DNA from: Candidatus Kryptoniota bacterium
Lineage (GTDB): Bacteria; Bacteroidota; Ignavibacteria; Kryptoniales; JAKASW01
Direction of reading: 5' to 3'
Length of the DNA stretch: 64,000 nt
Assembly (NCBI GenBank): GCA_024641705.1
Contig: JAHECO010000015.1
Span: 1 to 64,000 of the forward strand
Every line of letters begins with the position of its first letter. Positions within the stretch are counted from its first letter, which is position 1. The position numbers were made by a program, and so were the translations under genes. The notes beneath the pieces are model-generated. The model saw only the letters and a list, made by a program, of their open reading frames with translations, searched no databases and was not told the origin of the DNA. This document shows, piece by piece, positions 10,307-19,930 of the stretch.

Positions 10307-13135
10307 ATGGACATATTCAGGGAGTTCTACGGACCCAATGCCGGTTACGTCCTGGAACTTTACGATAGATTTCTCAAAGACCCCTCATCAGTGGATCCGG
10401 AAACGAGGGAGATTTTCCGGAAGTGGAAACCAGATCAGCAACAGCCTTCGCGGTCCGGCACACAACCGGAACACGTATCCGGTGATAACTGGGAGGCGAT
10501 CCTTTCCGTTGCCAGACTGGCACAGGACATCAGACAGTTCGGTCATCTTGCCGCGAGAATAGATCCTCTCGGCCTTCTCCCCGTCGGCGATCCCGTTCTC
10601 AGCAAGGACTCGCACGGCCTGACGGACGACATTCTGCGCAGGCTCCCCGCCGATCTTATAGGCGGTCCCATCGCTTCGCGGACTGCGAATGCGCAAGAGG
10701 CCATCGAGGCGCTGACCGGGATTTATACTTCCACAATCGGATTCGATTTCGAGCACGTGCATGTTGCGGAAGAAAGACTATGGCTGCGCGACTCAATCGA
10801 GGGAAAGGAATTCGCCCCGCCCGCGATGCCGGTCGACGAAAAGGGATTACTCGAAAAACTGACAGAGGCAGAGGTCTTCGAGCAGTTTCTCCAGCGTTCC
10901 TTCCCCGGAAAATTTCGGTTCTCTATCGAAGGTGTCGACATGCTTGTGCCTATGCTGAGCGAACTCGTATCCCTCGCGACGCACGACAAGATGAGGGCGA
11001 TCGTAATCGGCATGGCACACCGGGGACGACTGAACGTTCTCGCGCAGATCCTCCAACTCCCCTACGCGGCGATACTCGCCGAATTCAAGGATCCGACCCG
11101 TCAAAAGCATTCCCGTGCCGATCTTGACTGGACGGGAGATGTAAAATATCACCGGGGTGCTCTGAAAATACACAAAAATGGCTCGGCAGAGAGTGCCTCG
11201 ATTTTCCTCGCGCCGAATCCCAGCCACCTGGAGGCCATCGACCCGGTCATCGAGGGAATGGCACGTGCCGCCGGATCAAATACCCGATTGCCCGGCAAAC
11301 CCGGATTCGACCCGGGCATAACGCTCCCCATACTTATCCACGGGGACGCTTCGTTCCCGGGACAGGGTATTGTCGCTGAGACTTTCAATTTCTCGAGGCT
11401 CGACGGGTACACCACCGGTGGGACGATACATATCATAACAAACAACCAGCTCGGCTATACAGCCGTACCCGGCGAAACGAGGAGCACGAAATACGCGAGC
11501 GACCTGGCGAAGGGTTTCGAGGTACCGATAATTCATGTCAACGCCGACGACCCGATTGCCTGTATCGAATCGGTTCGCATCGCCTCGGCGTACAGGGAGA
11601 AGTTTCACAAAGATTTCCTCATCGACCTCGTGGGCTACCGGCGCCACGGACACAATGAAAGCGATGAACCGACATTCACCCAGCCGTTGATGTACGAAAC
11701 GATAAAGGAACTTCCTACTGTTAGACAAAAATGGGCGTCTGCAATGACAGAGCGGAATGTCGTGACGGCCGGCGAGGCCGAAGAGATGGTGAGGTCACAG
11801 TTTGAGAAATTGCAGGCAGCCCTTTCCACTCTGGAACCCGACAAAGCGCTCATCGAGTCAAAGCCTGCCGCGCCCCCTTCGGGCGCCGCGCGGCGCGTCA
11901 AAACGCAGGTGGCTAAGGACCGCCTCAATTCTCTGAACGAAAAACTGGCATCCTTGCCGGACGGCTTTTCGGTGCACCCCAAGCTTCAACGCACGCTCGA
12001 AAAGCGGAAACACATGTTCGATGACCCTGAAAGCCTGATCGTCGATTGGGCCACGGCAGAGATGCTCGCTTTCTCATCGATACTCGAAGAAGGCATACCC
12101 ATCCGTTTCACCGGACAGGACACCGAAAGAGGTACTTTCAGTCACCGGCACCTGACGCTCCACGACATCAGGAACGGCAGTGTGTTCACTCCACTCGAAT
12201 CTCTCGACGTTGCCAAGGCATCGTTCGAAGCTTACAACAGTCCTCTCACGGAAAACGCCGCGATAGGATTCGAGTACGGATACAATGTCCAGGAACCCGG
12301 CCGCCTCGTCCTCTGGGAAGCGCAGTACGGCGATTTCATCAACAATGCCCAGATGATGGTCGACGAGTTCATCACTTCCGCCAGGGCAAAATGGGGACAG
12401 ACGCCGTCCTTGGTTCTACTCCTTCCCCACGCCTACGAGGGACAGGGGCCGGATCACTCCAGCGGACGGCTCGAACGTTTTCTGGAGCTCGCCGCGGAGA
12501 CTAACATAAGGATTGCCAACTGCACTACGTCGGCGCAGTACTTCCATCTCCTGAGGAGACAGGCACTTCTCCTGAAGACCGATCCGCTTCCCCTCGTCGT
12601 CATGACACCAAAGGGCCTGCTCCGCCACCCTCGGACTGCATCCAAGCCCAGAGAACTTTACGAGGGGAAATGGGAGCCGGTTCTCGACGATCCCAACGCC
12701 GCCCACCTCAGGGACACCGCCGAAAGACTTCTGCTTTGCAGCGGAAAGATATTCGTCGATCTCGTTGAGAGCCATTTCAGGGAGCCGAACGAAGAGACCG
12801 CCATAATCAGGATCGAACAGCTCTACCCGTTCCCTGCCGATGAAGTAAGGGCCGTGCTGAAGAATTACAGGAAAGTGGAAGAGATCATGTGGGTACAGGA
12901 AGAACCGCAGAACATGGGCGCGTGGAATTACGTGCGCCCTCTTCTTGCGGACCTGCTCGGATCAAGATACCCCGTGAGGTATATAGGCAGAATGGCCAAT
13001 GCCAGCCCGTCAGAAGGATCGACGGCCCTCCACGCGGCGCACCACGCCGAAATAATCGAGAGCGCTTTCAAAAGCGGTCTCTCAAAAGAGGGTTCGGCCC
13101 AGGTCAAGGCCGCCAATAGTCTGTTGAATTCATAA
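10307..13135 (+). CDS. sucA: 2-oxoglutarate dehydrogenase E1 component
   Basis: Thiamine-diphosphate E1 subunit of the 2-oxoglutarate dehydrogenase complex; it decarboxylates 2-oxoglutarate and succinylates the lipoyl arm of E2. The N-terminus (MDIFREFYGPNAGYVLELYDRF) is the short E2-binding segment. The ThDP/Mg region HGDASFPGQGIVAETFNFS with ITNNQLGYT is intact, as is the C-terminal transketolase-like domain (FEYGYNVQEP, VDEFITSARAKWGQ). At 942 aa it is full length. The A-rich leader before the ATG has no obvious Shine-Dalgarno sequence. It pairs with sucB 13 nt downstream and is divergent from sdh. No E3 (lpd) gene is in the window. Confidence 0.97.
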   Translation: MDIFREFYGPNAGYVLELYDRFLKDPSSVDPETREIFRKWKPDQQQPSRSGTQPEHVSGDNWEAILSVARLAQDIRQFGHLAARIDPLGLLPVGDPVLSKDSHGLTDDILRRLPADLIGGPIASRTANAQEAIEALTGIYTSTIGFDFEHVHVAEERLWLRDSIEGKEFAPPAMPVDEKGLLEKLTEAEVFEQFLQRSFPGKFRFSIEGVDMLVPMLSELVSLATHDKMRAIVIGMAHRGRLNVLAQILQLPYAAILAEFKDPTRQKHSRADLDWTGDVKYHRGALKIHKNGSAESASIFLAPNPSHLEAIDPVIEGMARAAGSNTRLPGKPGFDPGITLPILIHGDASFPGQGIVAETFNFSRLDGYTTGGTIHIITNNQLGYTAVPGETRSTKYASDLAKGFEVPIIHVNADDPIACIESVRIASAYREKFHKDFLIDLVGYRRHGHNESDEPTFTQPLMYETIKELPTVRQKWASAMTERNVVTAGEAEEMVRSQFEKLQAALSTLEPDKALIESKPAAPPSGAARRVKTQVAKDRLNSLNEKLASLPDGFSVHPKLQRTLEKRKHMFDDPESLIVDWATAEMLAFSSILEEGIPIRFTGQDTERGTFSHRHLTLHDIRNGSVFTPLESLDVAKASFEAYNSPLTENAAIGFEYGYNVQEPGRLVLWEAQYGDFINNAQMMVDEFITSARAKWGQTPSLVLLLPHAYEGQGPDHSSGRLERFLELAAETNIRIANCTTSAQYFHLLRRQALLLKTDPLPLVVMTPKGLLRHPRTASKPRELYEGKWEPVLDDPNAAHLRDTAERLLLCSGKIFVDLVESHFREPNEETAIIRIEQLYPFPADEVRAVLKNYRKVEEIMWVQEEPQNMGAWNYVRPLLADLLGSRYPVRYIGRMANASPSEGSTALHAAHHAEIIESAFKSGLSKEGSAQVKAANSLLNS

Positions 13136-13148
13136 AGGCAAGATAGAG

Positions 13149-14396
13149 ATGAAGAATACGATTGTCGTTCCGGCACTAGGCGAATCGGTTGTAGAGGCAC
13201 GAATCGCCCGCTGGCTGAAAAAGGAAGGTGAAAAAGTCGAGATCGGGGATATACTCGTCGAGCTCGAAACCGAGAAAGTGAACGTCGAAGTCGCGGCACA
13301 GAACTCAGGTGTACTGACAAAAATTATCGTACCGGAGGAAACAACGGTACACATCGGCGATGTGATCGCCGATGTGGATTCCTCCGCGCAACCGGTTCAG
13401 CGAACCGCTGAGAAGGGCCAGAATCCCGCCCAGGAGGCGGACACGAAACCGGTCCCGGCAGAGACCGTGGAAACCGCAGGACAACCCATGGCCAACAAGG
13501 AGAAGGTTACACCGGTTGCGAAACGGGTGGCGGAAGAAAGCGGCCTGAGAGTGTCGCAGGTGTCGGGATCGGGATTCGGCGGAAGGGTTACGAAACACGA
13601 CGTCGAGGAATTTCTCGCACACAGCACGCTTCCGGCTTCTACAATGGTTCGAGGGCCCGAGAACGGCAAGCAGCAGAAAGCTGTGGACACCGGGCACAAG
13701 GGACGCGAGGAGCGCGTAAGGATGTCGATGCGCCGAAAGACAATAGCGCGGCGGATGGTGGAGGCACAGCAGGCAGCTGCGATGCTGACCACTTTCAACG
13801 AAGTCGACATGAGCCGCGTGATGGAACTCAGGAAGAAATACAAAGACCATTTCAAGCAGAAGTACGGAATCAGTCTCGGCATTGTCTCATTCTTCGTCAA
13901 AGCAGTGATAACCGCGCTTAAGGAATTCCCCCGCCTCAATGCTGAGATCGACGGCGAAGATATCGTTTACAAGTACTACTATGACATCGGCGTCGCGATC
14001 GGTGCGGAAGAAGGGCTTGTGGTTCCCGTGCTCAGGAACGCCGACGGGCTTTCATTTGCCCAGATCGATATCGCGATAAAAGACTTTGCCGAGAAGTCGG
14101 CTGCGAGCACGCTGACTCTCGATGACCTCCGCGGCGGGACATTCACCATCACGAACGGAGGAGTCTTCGGATCGATGATGAGCACGCCGATATTGAATCC
14201 TCCCCAGGTGGGCATCTTCGGGCTGCACAAGATTGCGGATAGACCGGCGGTTGAAAACGGCCAGGTCGTAGTGAAGCCGATGATGTACGTGGCGTTGACC
14301 TACGATCACAGGATCGTGGACGGCCGCGAATCGGTGCAGTTCCTGGCAAAGGTGAAAGAATTCATCGAAGATCCCGCCGCGATGCTACTGGAATAG
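13149..14396 (+). CDS. sucB: dihydrolipoyllysine-residue succinyltransferase (E2)
   Basis: E2 core of the 2-oxoglutarate dehydrogenase complex; it transfers succinyl from lipoyl to CoA. One lipoyl domain covers about 1-75, with the lipoylated Lys43 in ETEKVNVEV. An Ala/Pro/Glu-rich linker follows. The E1/E3-binding domain is at about 118-155 (VTPVAKRVAEESGLRVSQV). The C-terminal acyltransferase domain carries the active-site DHRIVDGRE. 415 aa, typical. The 3' end overlaps convergent galT by 12 nt. The succinyl rather than acetyl specificity is inferred from adjacency to sucA and the single lipoyl domain. Confidence 0.95.
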   Translation: MKNTIVVPALGESVVEARIARWLKKEGEKVEIGDILVELETEKVNVEVAAQNSGVLTKIIVPEETTVHIGDVIADVDSSAQPVQRTAEKGQNPAQEADTKPVPAETVETAGQPMANKEKVTPVAKRVAEESGLRVSQVSGSGFGGRVTKHDVEEFLAHSTLPASTMVRGPENGKQQKAVDTGHKGREERVRMSMRRKTIARRMVEAQQAAAMLTTFNEVDMSRVMELRKKYKDHFKQKYGISLGIVSFFVKAVITALKEFPRLNAEIDGEDIVYKYYYDIGVAIGAEEGLVVPVLRNADGLSFAQIDIAIKDFAEKSAASTLTLDDLRGGTFTITNGGVFGSMMSTPILNPPQVGIFGLHKIADRPAVENGQVVVKPMMYVALTYDHRIVDGRESVQFLAKVKEFIEDPAAMLLE

Positions 14397-15419
14397 CGGG
14401 ATCACCGACCCCCTTTTAGGATCCGGCACATCCACTTTTCTCAGAAACTCCGCGCTCTCCTCGGGGAGCGCCGTATTCACGTACATGCCACTCCCTATCT
14501 CGAACCCGGCAGTCCTCGACACCCTCGGGACAATCGTGAGATACCAGTGGAAATATTCGGCGTGGAGATCCCGCGTCGGGACGGAGCGGATTGAATAGTT
14601 GAAGTCAGGGTTGTTCAGCCCGTGATATAGCTTGGCAAGTACGATCCTGAGGCACTTGGCAAGGTCCTTTATCTCGGTGTCACTGATTTCGTCAAATGAA
14701 GAAGCGTGCCTGAAGGGGAATATCCAAATATGGAACGGGGAGAGTGCGGCGTACGGAATAAACGCAACGAAGTTCTTGCTCTGGACAATGATCCGCTCCT
14801 TGGCGTTGACCTCGTCCTGCATGGTCCTGCAGCAGACGCATTCCCCGGTATCGTCGAAGTACCTTATCGCTTCATCCATCCTGTGCCTGATCTGATTCGG
14901 TACGATCGGAGTGGCAACGAGCTGCGAATGCGGATGTACGATCGATGTCCCCGCGGCCTCACCGTGATTTTTGAAGATGATGATCGCTTCGACCCGGCTG
15001 TCCTTCCGGATCACCCTGTACCGTTGGCGATAAACCTTCAGGATATCGGCGACTTCTTCCTCCATCATCAGCGCGGTCGTCATGTTGTGGAGCCGGTGTT
15101 CCACTATGACCTCGTGGAAGCCGACGGCCGACATCGAACGATAGATACCGTCGACCTTCCGAACGCGCTCACCCCTGTCGGTCAGCGCGGGGAACTTGTT
15201 CGCGATGACCCTGACGCGCCAATTCTCCTTGTCCGCTATCCTGAACGACTCGTCCAGGGTGAGGTGCTCGTTGCCAACACAGAAAGGACAATCGGGCATA
15301 GACATAGGGAGCGGAGGTTCCTGAGGTTTTTCCCTGACGAATTGATCGGGCCGCTTCGCGCGTTCCGGCGTTATTATTACCCATTCGCGCGTGACTACAT
15401 TCTGTCTCAGCTCTGCCAT
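14385..15419 (-). CDS. galT: galactose-1-phosphate uridylyltransferase
   Basis: HIT-superfamily nucleotidyltransferase of the Leloir pathway, exchanging UMP between UDP-glucose and galactose-1-phosphate. The active site is seen as HPHSQ (the uridylylated His is the second one; many homologues have HPHGQ). CPFCVGNE and CVCC are the likely zinc ligands, and HAEYFHWYLTIVPR is the C-terminal His-rich motif. 344 aa, normal length. The ATG follows GGAGG. No other galactose gene is nearby, so a relative such as an ADP-glucose phosphorylase-type enzyme cannot be ruled out. Confidence 0.85.
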   Translation of the reverse strand: MAELRQNVVTREWVIITPERAKRPDQFVREKPQEPPLPMSMPDCPFCVGNEHLTLDESFRIADKENWRVRVIANKFPALTDRGERVRKVDGIYRSMSAVGFHEVIVEHRLHNMTTALMMEEEVADILKVYRQRYRVIRKDSRVEAIIIFKNHGEAAGTSIVHPHSQLVATPIVPNQIRHRMDEAIRYFDDTGECVCCRTMQDEVNAKERIIVQSKNFVAFIPYAALSPFHIWIFPFRHASSFDEISDTEIKDLAKCLRIVLAKLYHGLNNPDFNYSIRSVPTRDLHAEYFHWYLTIVPRVSRTAGFEIGSGMYVNTALPEESAEFLRKVDVPDPKRGSVIPLFQ

Positions 15420-15561
15420 ACAGCCTCCTGAAAGTAGAGACTCGCTGTTTCAATTGATGGAAGGAATGCCGCAATTCCACATTGCCGCCTCCCCGACACA
15501 CTTCTACGAAGGAATATACTCATATTACGGAAGAACCCACCGTCTTCTCCTGTGAGCCCCC

Positions 15562-16260
15562 TCACCGGCCGCTCCGCAACCTCCGGGCCACTCCCTGTCC
15601 GGTCAATTCCCGAAGCGCATCTGACGCGACCCATTTTGCCGATTTCGAATCCTTCTTCTGGATTCCCTTTGCGGTCTCGACGGCCGCTTTGTTGAGCTTG
15701 AGATTTCTCTTCCCTATCTGGCGCAGCGCCCAGTTGACCGCTTTCTTAACAAAGTTCCTCTCATCCATCGACTCTCGCTTTATGATGGGGAGAAAAGAAA
15801 GGAAGAGCCCGTCGTTCGCGGCTTTGTCATGCACCGCCAGGGCGGCCATCAGGACAAACCCCGCCCTCTTCACGAACTCCTCTTCCCTCCTGCTCCATTC
15901 CTTCGCCTTGCTTGCCGCAAATTCACTCCTGTCGAAAAGGTTGCTGCAGACCTGGTCACAGATGTCCCACGAATCGAATTCAGCCGCCCAACTCTCCATC
16001 TGTCTTTGCGTGACCGCGGCGGGATCTCCTATAAGTCCCGCGAGTATCCTGGCTTCATGAATCCCTGTGCGCCACAATTTCAATGAGAGATCCTGGCGCA
16101 TACCGATTTCGCGTGCCAGCCGCCTCAACTCCGGCACAGGTACCCCAAGCATGTCCTTGGAGCTGATCCCGAAGCGGGCCATCCCGGCGACGTTGACAGG
16201 GTCGGATAGTCTCCTTAGATGCGCCACTATTCGTCCAACTTCCGGTTCCAAGGCTAGCAT
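15562..16260 (-). CDS. AlkD-like DNA alkylation repair protein
   Basis: HEAT-like-repeat DNA glycosylase family (DNA alkylation repair enzyme), which removes bulky or positively charged alkyl-purines without flipping the base. The core is recognisable in FDSWDICDQVC, FVKRAGFVLMAALAVHDK and FVKKAVNWALRQIGKRN, which contain the conserved Trp, Asp, Arg and Trp used by AlkD for substrate contact and catalysis. 232 aa, the family's normal size. The start has GGGAGG 8 nt upstream, and a promoter is proposed at 16333-16361. Monocistronic and divergent from carB. Confidence 0.88.
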   Translation of the reverse strand: MLALEPEVGRIVAHLRRLSDPVNVAGMARFGISSKDMLGVPVPELRRLAREIGMRQDLSLKLWRTGIHEARILAGLIGDPAAVTQRQMESWAAEFDSWDICDQVCSNLFDRSEFAASKAKEWSRREEEFVKRAGFVLMAALAVHDKAANDGLFLSFLPIIKRESMDERNFVKKAVNWALRQIGKRNLKLNKAAVETAKGIQKKDSKSAKWVASDALRELTGQGVARRLRSGR

Positions 16261-16332
16261 GTTTCAGGCCTCCCTTTTCAGATGCATGTTTGCAGAACAA
16301 GGTCTTCCCACACCAACACGGGTGCCTGAGAG

Positions 16333-16361
16333 AAGATAGTCAGACGGCGCTCCAATGCCAA
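16333..16361 (-). promoter_or_regulatory. putative promoter of the AlkD-like gene
   Basis: TTGGCA, 17-nt spacer, TATCTTCT on the minus strand, about 73 nt before the start codon. Confidence 0.5.
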
Positions 16362-16409
16362 TCACTTCCGGTACACGTTAAACGTTCCGTCGAAACATCG
16401 CAAACATCC

Positions 16410-16440
16410 TTGATTCAACACCCTACGATGGTTAACTTTT
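16410..16440 (+). promoter_or_regulatory. putative promoter of the split carB genes
   Basis: TTGATT, 17-nt spacer, TAACTTTT, giving a leader of roughly 80 nt before the TTG start at 16527. Confidence 0.55.
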
Positions 16441-16526
16441 ATGCCGACAATTCACGAGCAGTCATGTGTCCTTCTTAACAGATATGAAAGCCACATGGCG
16501 AGCTGCAAACAAAACCAGGATTCCTT

Positions 16527-18008
16527 TTGCCTAAACGCGAAGATATAAATTCAATCCTCATAATCGGCAGCGGTCCAATCGTAATCGGGCAAGCCTGCGA
16601 GTTCGACTACTCGGGTACGCAGGCGTGCAAAGTCCTGCGCAAGCTCGGCTACAAGGTGATACTCGTAAACAGCAACCCGGCCACGATAATGACGGACCCG
16701 GAACTTGCGGACGTGACATACATCGAGCCGCTCACTCCTGAATTCGTCGCGAAGATAATCGAGGCCGAGAAGCCCGACGCCATTCTCCCTACGATGGGAG
16801 GACAGACGGCCCTCAACATCGCCGTCAACCTTGCAGAGTCCGGCGTTCTCGAAAGGCACGGCGTGGAGATGATCGGGGCGAACCTTAAAGCCATCCAGAA
16901 AGCCGAAGACCGCGAGCTCTTCAAAGAGACGGTGACGTCCGTCGGCCTGGACGTGCCCAAGGGAGGCTTCGTCAGGACGATGGAACAGGCGATGGATATC
17001 ATCGGCGGGGTAGGCTTCCCCGCGATAATTCGTCCTTCCTTCACGCTGGGCGGCATGGGCGGCGGCGTCGCTTACAACATAGAAGAGTTTAGTGAGATTG
17101 CCAGGCGCGGTCTCTCCGCAAGCCCTATAAGCGAGATACTTATCGAGGAATCGGTCCTGGGCTGGAAAGAGTTCGAGCTCGAGGTCATGCGCGACAAAAG
17201 AGACAATGTCGTGATCGTATGTTCCATCGAGAATGTCGATGCGATGGGCGTCCATACCGGCGACTCGGTCACGGTCGCTCCTTCGCAGACTCTCACCGAC
17301 CGCGAGTATCAGAAGATGAGAGATTGGGCGAAGAAAGTCATTCGTGCCGTCGGCGTGGAAACGGGTGGATCGAACATCCAGTTCGCGGTCGATCCTAAGG
17401 ACGGTCGGATGGTGGTAATCGAGATGAATCCGCGCGTCTCGAGGTCCAGCGCACTCGCCTCCAAAGCCACAGGGTTCCCCATAGCGAAGATTGCCGCTAT
17501 GCTCGCGGTGGGCTTTACGCTGGACGAAATTCCGAACGACATCACCAAGAAGACACCTGCCTCCTTTGAGCCGTCGATAGATTATGTGGTGGTAAAGATA
17601 CCGCGCTGGGACTTCGAGAAATTTAAGGGCGCCGACGACACGCTCAGTGTCCAGATGAAGTCCGTGGGCGAAGCCATGGCCATGGGAAGCACGTTCAAGG
17701 AAGCGCTGCAGAAAGCCCTCAGATCGCTGGAGCAGGGGCGGTTCGGACTGGGGAGCGACGGCAAGGACATCTATGATTCGGTTAAACTGAAGAACCCGCA
17801 TTCACCCGAGGCAAGAAAGGCAATCGCAAACAGACTGAAACAGCCTAAACCGGACAATATATTCTACCTCAGGTATGCCCTTCAGGCCGGGCTCTCCGTG
17901 GAAGAGATCTACGAACTGACAAAAATCGATCCCTGGTTCCTCAAGAACATAAAAGAGATCGTCGACTTTGAAACCTCCCTTCGTGAGAATTTCTTCATCG
18001 AAGCATGA
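16527..18008 (+). CDS. carB: carbamoyl-phosphate synthase large subunit, N-terminal half
   Basis: First half of CarB: the carboxyphosphate-forming ATP-grasp module plus the oligomerisation domain. It starts [22 protein letters not shown] from a TTG codon with AGGA 6 nt before. The ATP-grasp motifs ([36 protein letters not shown]) are intact. It ends in the linker after [16 protein letters not shown], about where one-piece CarB would continue into the second half. The partner gene at 18054 is in the same frame, separated by 45 nt with two in-frame TGA codons (18006 and 18027). Ammonia would come from CarA, not encoded here. Confidence 0.95.
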   Translation: MPKREDINSILIIGSGPIVIGQACEFDYSGTQACKVLRKLGYKVILVNSNPATIMTDPELADVTYIEPLTPEFVAKIIEAEKPDAILPTMGGQTALNIAVNLAESGVLERHGVEMIGANLKAIQKAEDRELFKETVTSVGLDVPKGGFVRTMEQAMDIIGGVGFPAIIRPSFTLGGMGGGVAYNIEEFSEIARRGLSASPISEILIEESVLGWKEFELEVMRDKRDNVVIVCSIENVDAMGVHTGDSVTVAPSQTLTDREYQKMRDWAKKVIRAVGVETGGSNIQFAVDPKDGRMVVIEMNPRVSRSSALASKATGFPIAKIAAMLAVGFTLDEIPNDITKKTPASFEPSIDYVVVKIPRWDFEKFKGADDTLSVQMKSVGEAMAMGSTFKEALQKALRSLEQGRFGLGSDGKDIYDSVKLKNPHSPEARKAIANRLKQPKPDNIFYLRYALQAGLSVEEIYELTKIDPWFLKNIKEIVDFETSLRENFFIEA

Positions 18009-18053
18009 AAGAAGCAAATTAGAGCATGACACTACGATTCGAGCTGCGATAGA

Positions 18054-19847
18054 ATGAAGAAGAAACCGATAGACGCAGAGACACTTTTGAGGGCGAAGAA
18101 GCTCGGCTATTCCGACAGGCAGATCGCCGAGATGCTCGGAACGACCGAGAGTCAGGTAAGAGATTTGAGGAAGAAGCTGAACGTCGTCCCGGTTTTCAAG
18201 ACCGTGGACACATGCGCCGCGGAGTTCGAAGCGGAGACGCCGTACCATTTCTCGACCTATGAAGATGAAAACGAAGCGGTGCGGAGCGGCAAGAAGAAGG
18301 TGGTCATTCTGGGCAGCGGGCCCAACAGGATCGGACAGGGAATCGAATTCGATTACTGCTGCGTCCACGGCGTCATGGCGGCGCGTGAAGAGGGCTATGA
18401 AGCGATCATGGTAAACTGCAACCCGGAGACCGTCTCAACCGACTACGACACCGCAGACAAACTCTACTTCGAGCCGCTGACCTTCGAAGACGTGATGAAC
18501 GTTATCGAGGTCGAGAAGCCTGTAGGCGTGATCGTGAGTTTCGGCGGCCAAACCCCGCTAAAACTGGCGAAACCGCTCGAAGAAGCGGGGGTGAAGCTGC
18601 TGGGCACCAGCTCCGAGGGAATCGACATAGCGGAAGACCGGAAACGTTTCGGCGAACTATTGAGGCGGCTGAAAATACCGCACCCCGAATTCGGGACTGC
18701 GTACTCAGTGACCGAAGCTGTGGACGTCGCCTCTCTCATCGGATACCCCGTGTTAGTCAGGCCTTCCTACGTGCTCGGCGGGCGAGCAATGGAGATTTGC
18801 TACAACGAGGGGTCGCTCAGACACTACATGCAGACCGCGGCCGACATCTCCCCCGACAAGCCGGTACTGATCGACAGGTTCCTCGAGGATGCCTTCGAGT
18901 TCGACGTCGACGCCGTCGCCGACGGAGAAGACGTGGTGATCGGCGCCATCATGGAGCACATCGAAGAAGCCGGGATACACTCCGGCGACAGTGCAGCCGT
19001 GATCCCGCCGTACATGATAACCGAAAAATGCCTGCAGGAACTGAAAGATTATACCACGATGCTTGCCAGGTCGCTGAAGGTTATCGGTCTCATAAACATA
19101 CAGTTTGCGATGAAGGACGACGTGGTGTACGTGATCGAGGTGAATCCGCGTGCAAGCCGCACAGTGCCCTTCGTCAGCAAGAGCATCGGGCTGCCGCTTG
19201 CGAAGATCGCGGCAAAAGTTATGCTCGGAAAGAAGCTCAAGGACCTCGACGTTTCACCCGTCAACGGAAATTTCAAGCACATAGCCATTAAGGAAGCGGT
19301 GTTCCCGTTCAACCGATTCACGCGCGTCAAGGTTTTCCTCGGACCGGAGATGAGGTCGACCGGAGAGGTGATGGGAATCGACTCGAATTTCGGAGCCGCT
19401 TACGCTAAGTCTCAGGCGGCGGCCGGCAATCCCCTGCCGACAGCGGGTACTGTCCTTTTCAGCGTCAATGACAATGATAAGAACAAGTCGACAGTGGATA
19501 TCGCGCGAGACTTCATCGGTCTCGGATTCAAGGTCATCGCTACGGAAGGTACCTCAAAGTTCTTCGATGCGAACGGCATAGCCAACGAGAGAGTATTTAA
19601 GGTCAGCGAGGGTAGGCCTAACATCGTGGACTTTATCAAGAACGGAAACATCCAGTTCATCGTGAACACCCCCTTCGGCGAGGAGGCGAGGTACGACGAG
19701 TTTGCCATAGGATGGGCCGCGATCGAACACAAGGTCTCATTCGCCACCACGCTGTCCGCAGCGTCCGCAGCCGTCAAGGCGATAAGGTCGCTTCAGGCCG
19801 GCCAACTCAGCGTGAGACCCATCCAGGGATTTCACAAATCCGTCTGA
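18054..19847 (+). CDS. carB: carbamoyl-phosphate synthase large subunit, C-terminal half
   Basis: Second half of CarB. It starts with the small helical segment (TLLRAKKLGYSDRQIAEMLG) that in one-piece CarB follows the linker. The carbamoyl-phosphate-forming ATP-grasp module comes next (VDTCAAEFEAETPYHFSTYE, VRPSYVLGGRAMEI, EVNPRASRTVPFVSKSIGLP), then a C-terminal MGS-type allosteric domain from about residue 465 (SVNDNDKNKSTVDIARDF onward). 597 aa. The ATG at 18054 has no clear Shine-Dalgarno sequence, so translation may depend on reinitiation after the first half. With the N-half it should give a two-chain synthetase, as known in some archaea and Aquifex. Confidence 0.95.
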   Translation: MKKKPIDAETLLRAKKLGYSDRQIAEMLGTTESQVRDLRKKLNVVPVFKTVDTCAAEFEAETPYHFSTYEDENEAVRSGKKKVVILGSGPNRIGQGIEFDYCCVHGVMAAREEGYEAIMVNCNPETVSTDYDTADKLYFEPLTFEDVMNVIEVEKPVGVIVSFGGQTPLKLAKPLEEAGVKLLGTSSEGIDIAEDRKRFGELLRRLKIPHPEFGTAYSVTEAVDVASLIGYPVLVRPSYVLGGRAMEICYNEGSLRHYMQTAADISPDKPVLIDRFLEDAFEFDVDAVADGEDVVIGAIMEHIEEAGIHSGDSAAVIPPYMITEKCLQELKDYTTMLARSLKVIGLINIQFAMKDDVVYVIEVNPRASRTVPFVSKSIGLPLAKIAAKVMLGKKLKDLDVSPVNGNFKHIAIKEAVFPFNRFTRVKVFLGPEMRSTGEVMGIDSNFGAAYAKSQAAAGNPLPTAGTVLFSVNDNDKNKSTVDIARDFIGLGFKVIATEGTSKFFDANGIANERVFKVSEGRPNIVDFIKNGNIQFIVNTPFGEEARYDEFAIGWAAIEHKVSFATTLSAASAAVKAIRSLQAGQLSVRPIQGFHKSV

Positions 19848-19930
19848 GGCTGCGATCGGACCCATGAAACGGAAGCACCGGCAAGTTTCCCCTGTTTCTT
19901 GTCGCCGCCTCTCCTTATTTTCAAATCAGG

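Noticed and set aside
14370-14403. Inverted repeat GATCCCGC...GCGGGATC at the sucB/galT junction as a bidirectional terminator
   Set aside because: The 18-nt loop, location inside both coding ends and short T-run make it unconvincing.
16551-17801. Long open frame antisense to the carB N-half
   Set aside because: Arises from the codon bias of the real gene; composition is rich in His/Arg/Asp with no domain or start signal.
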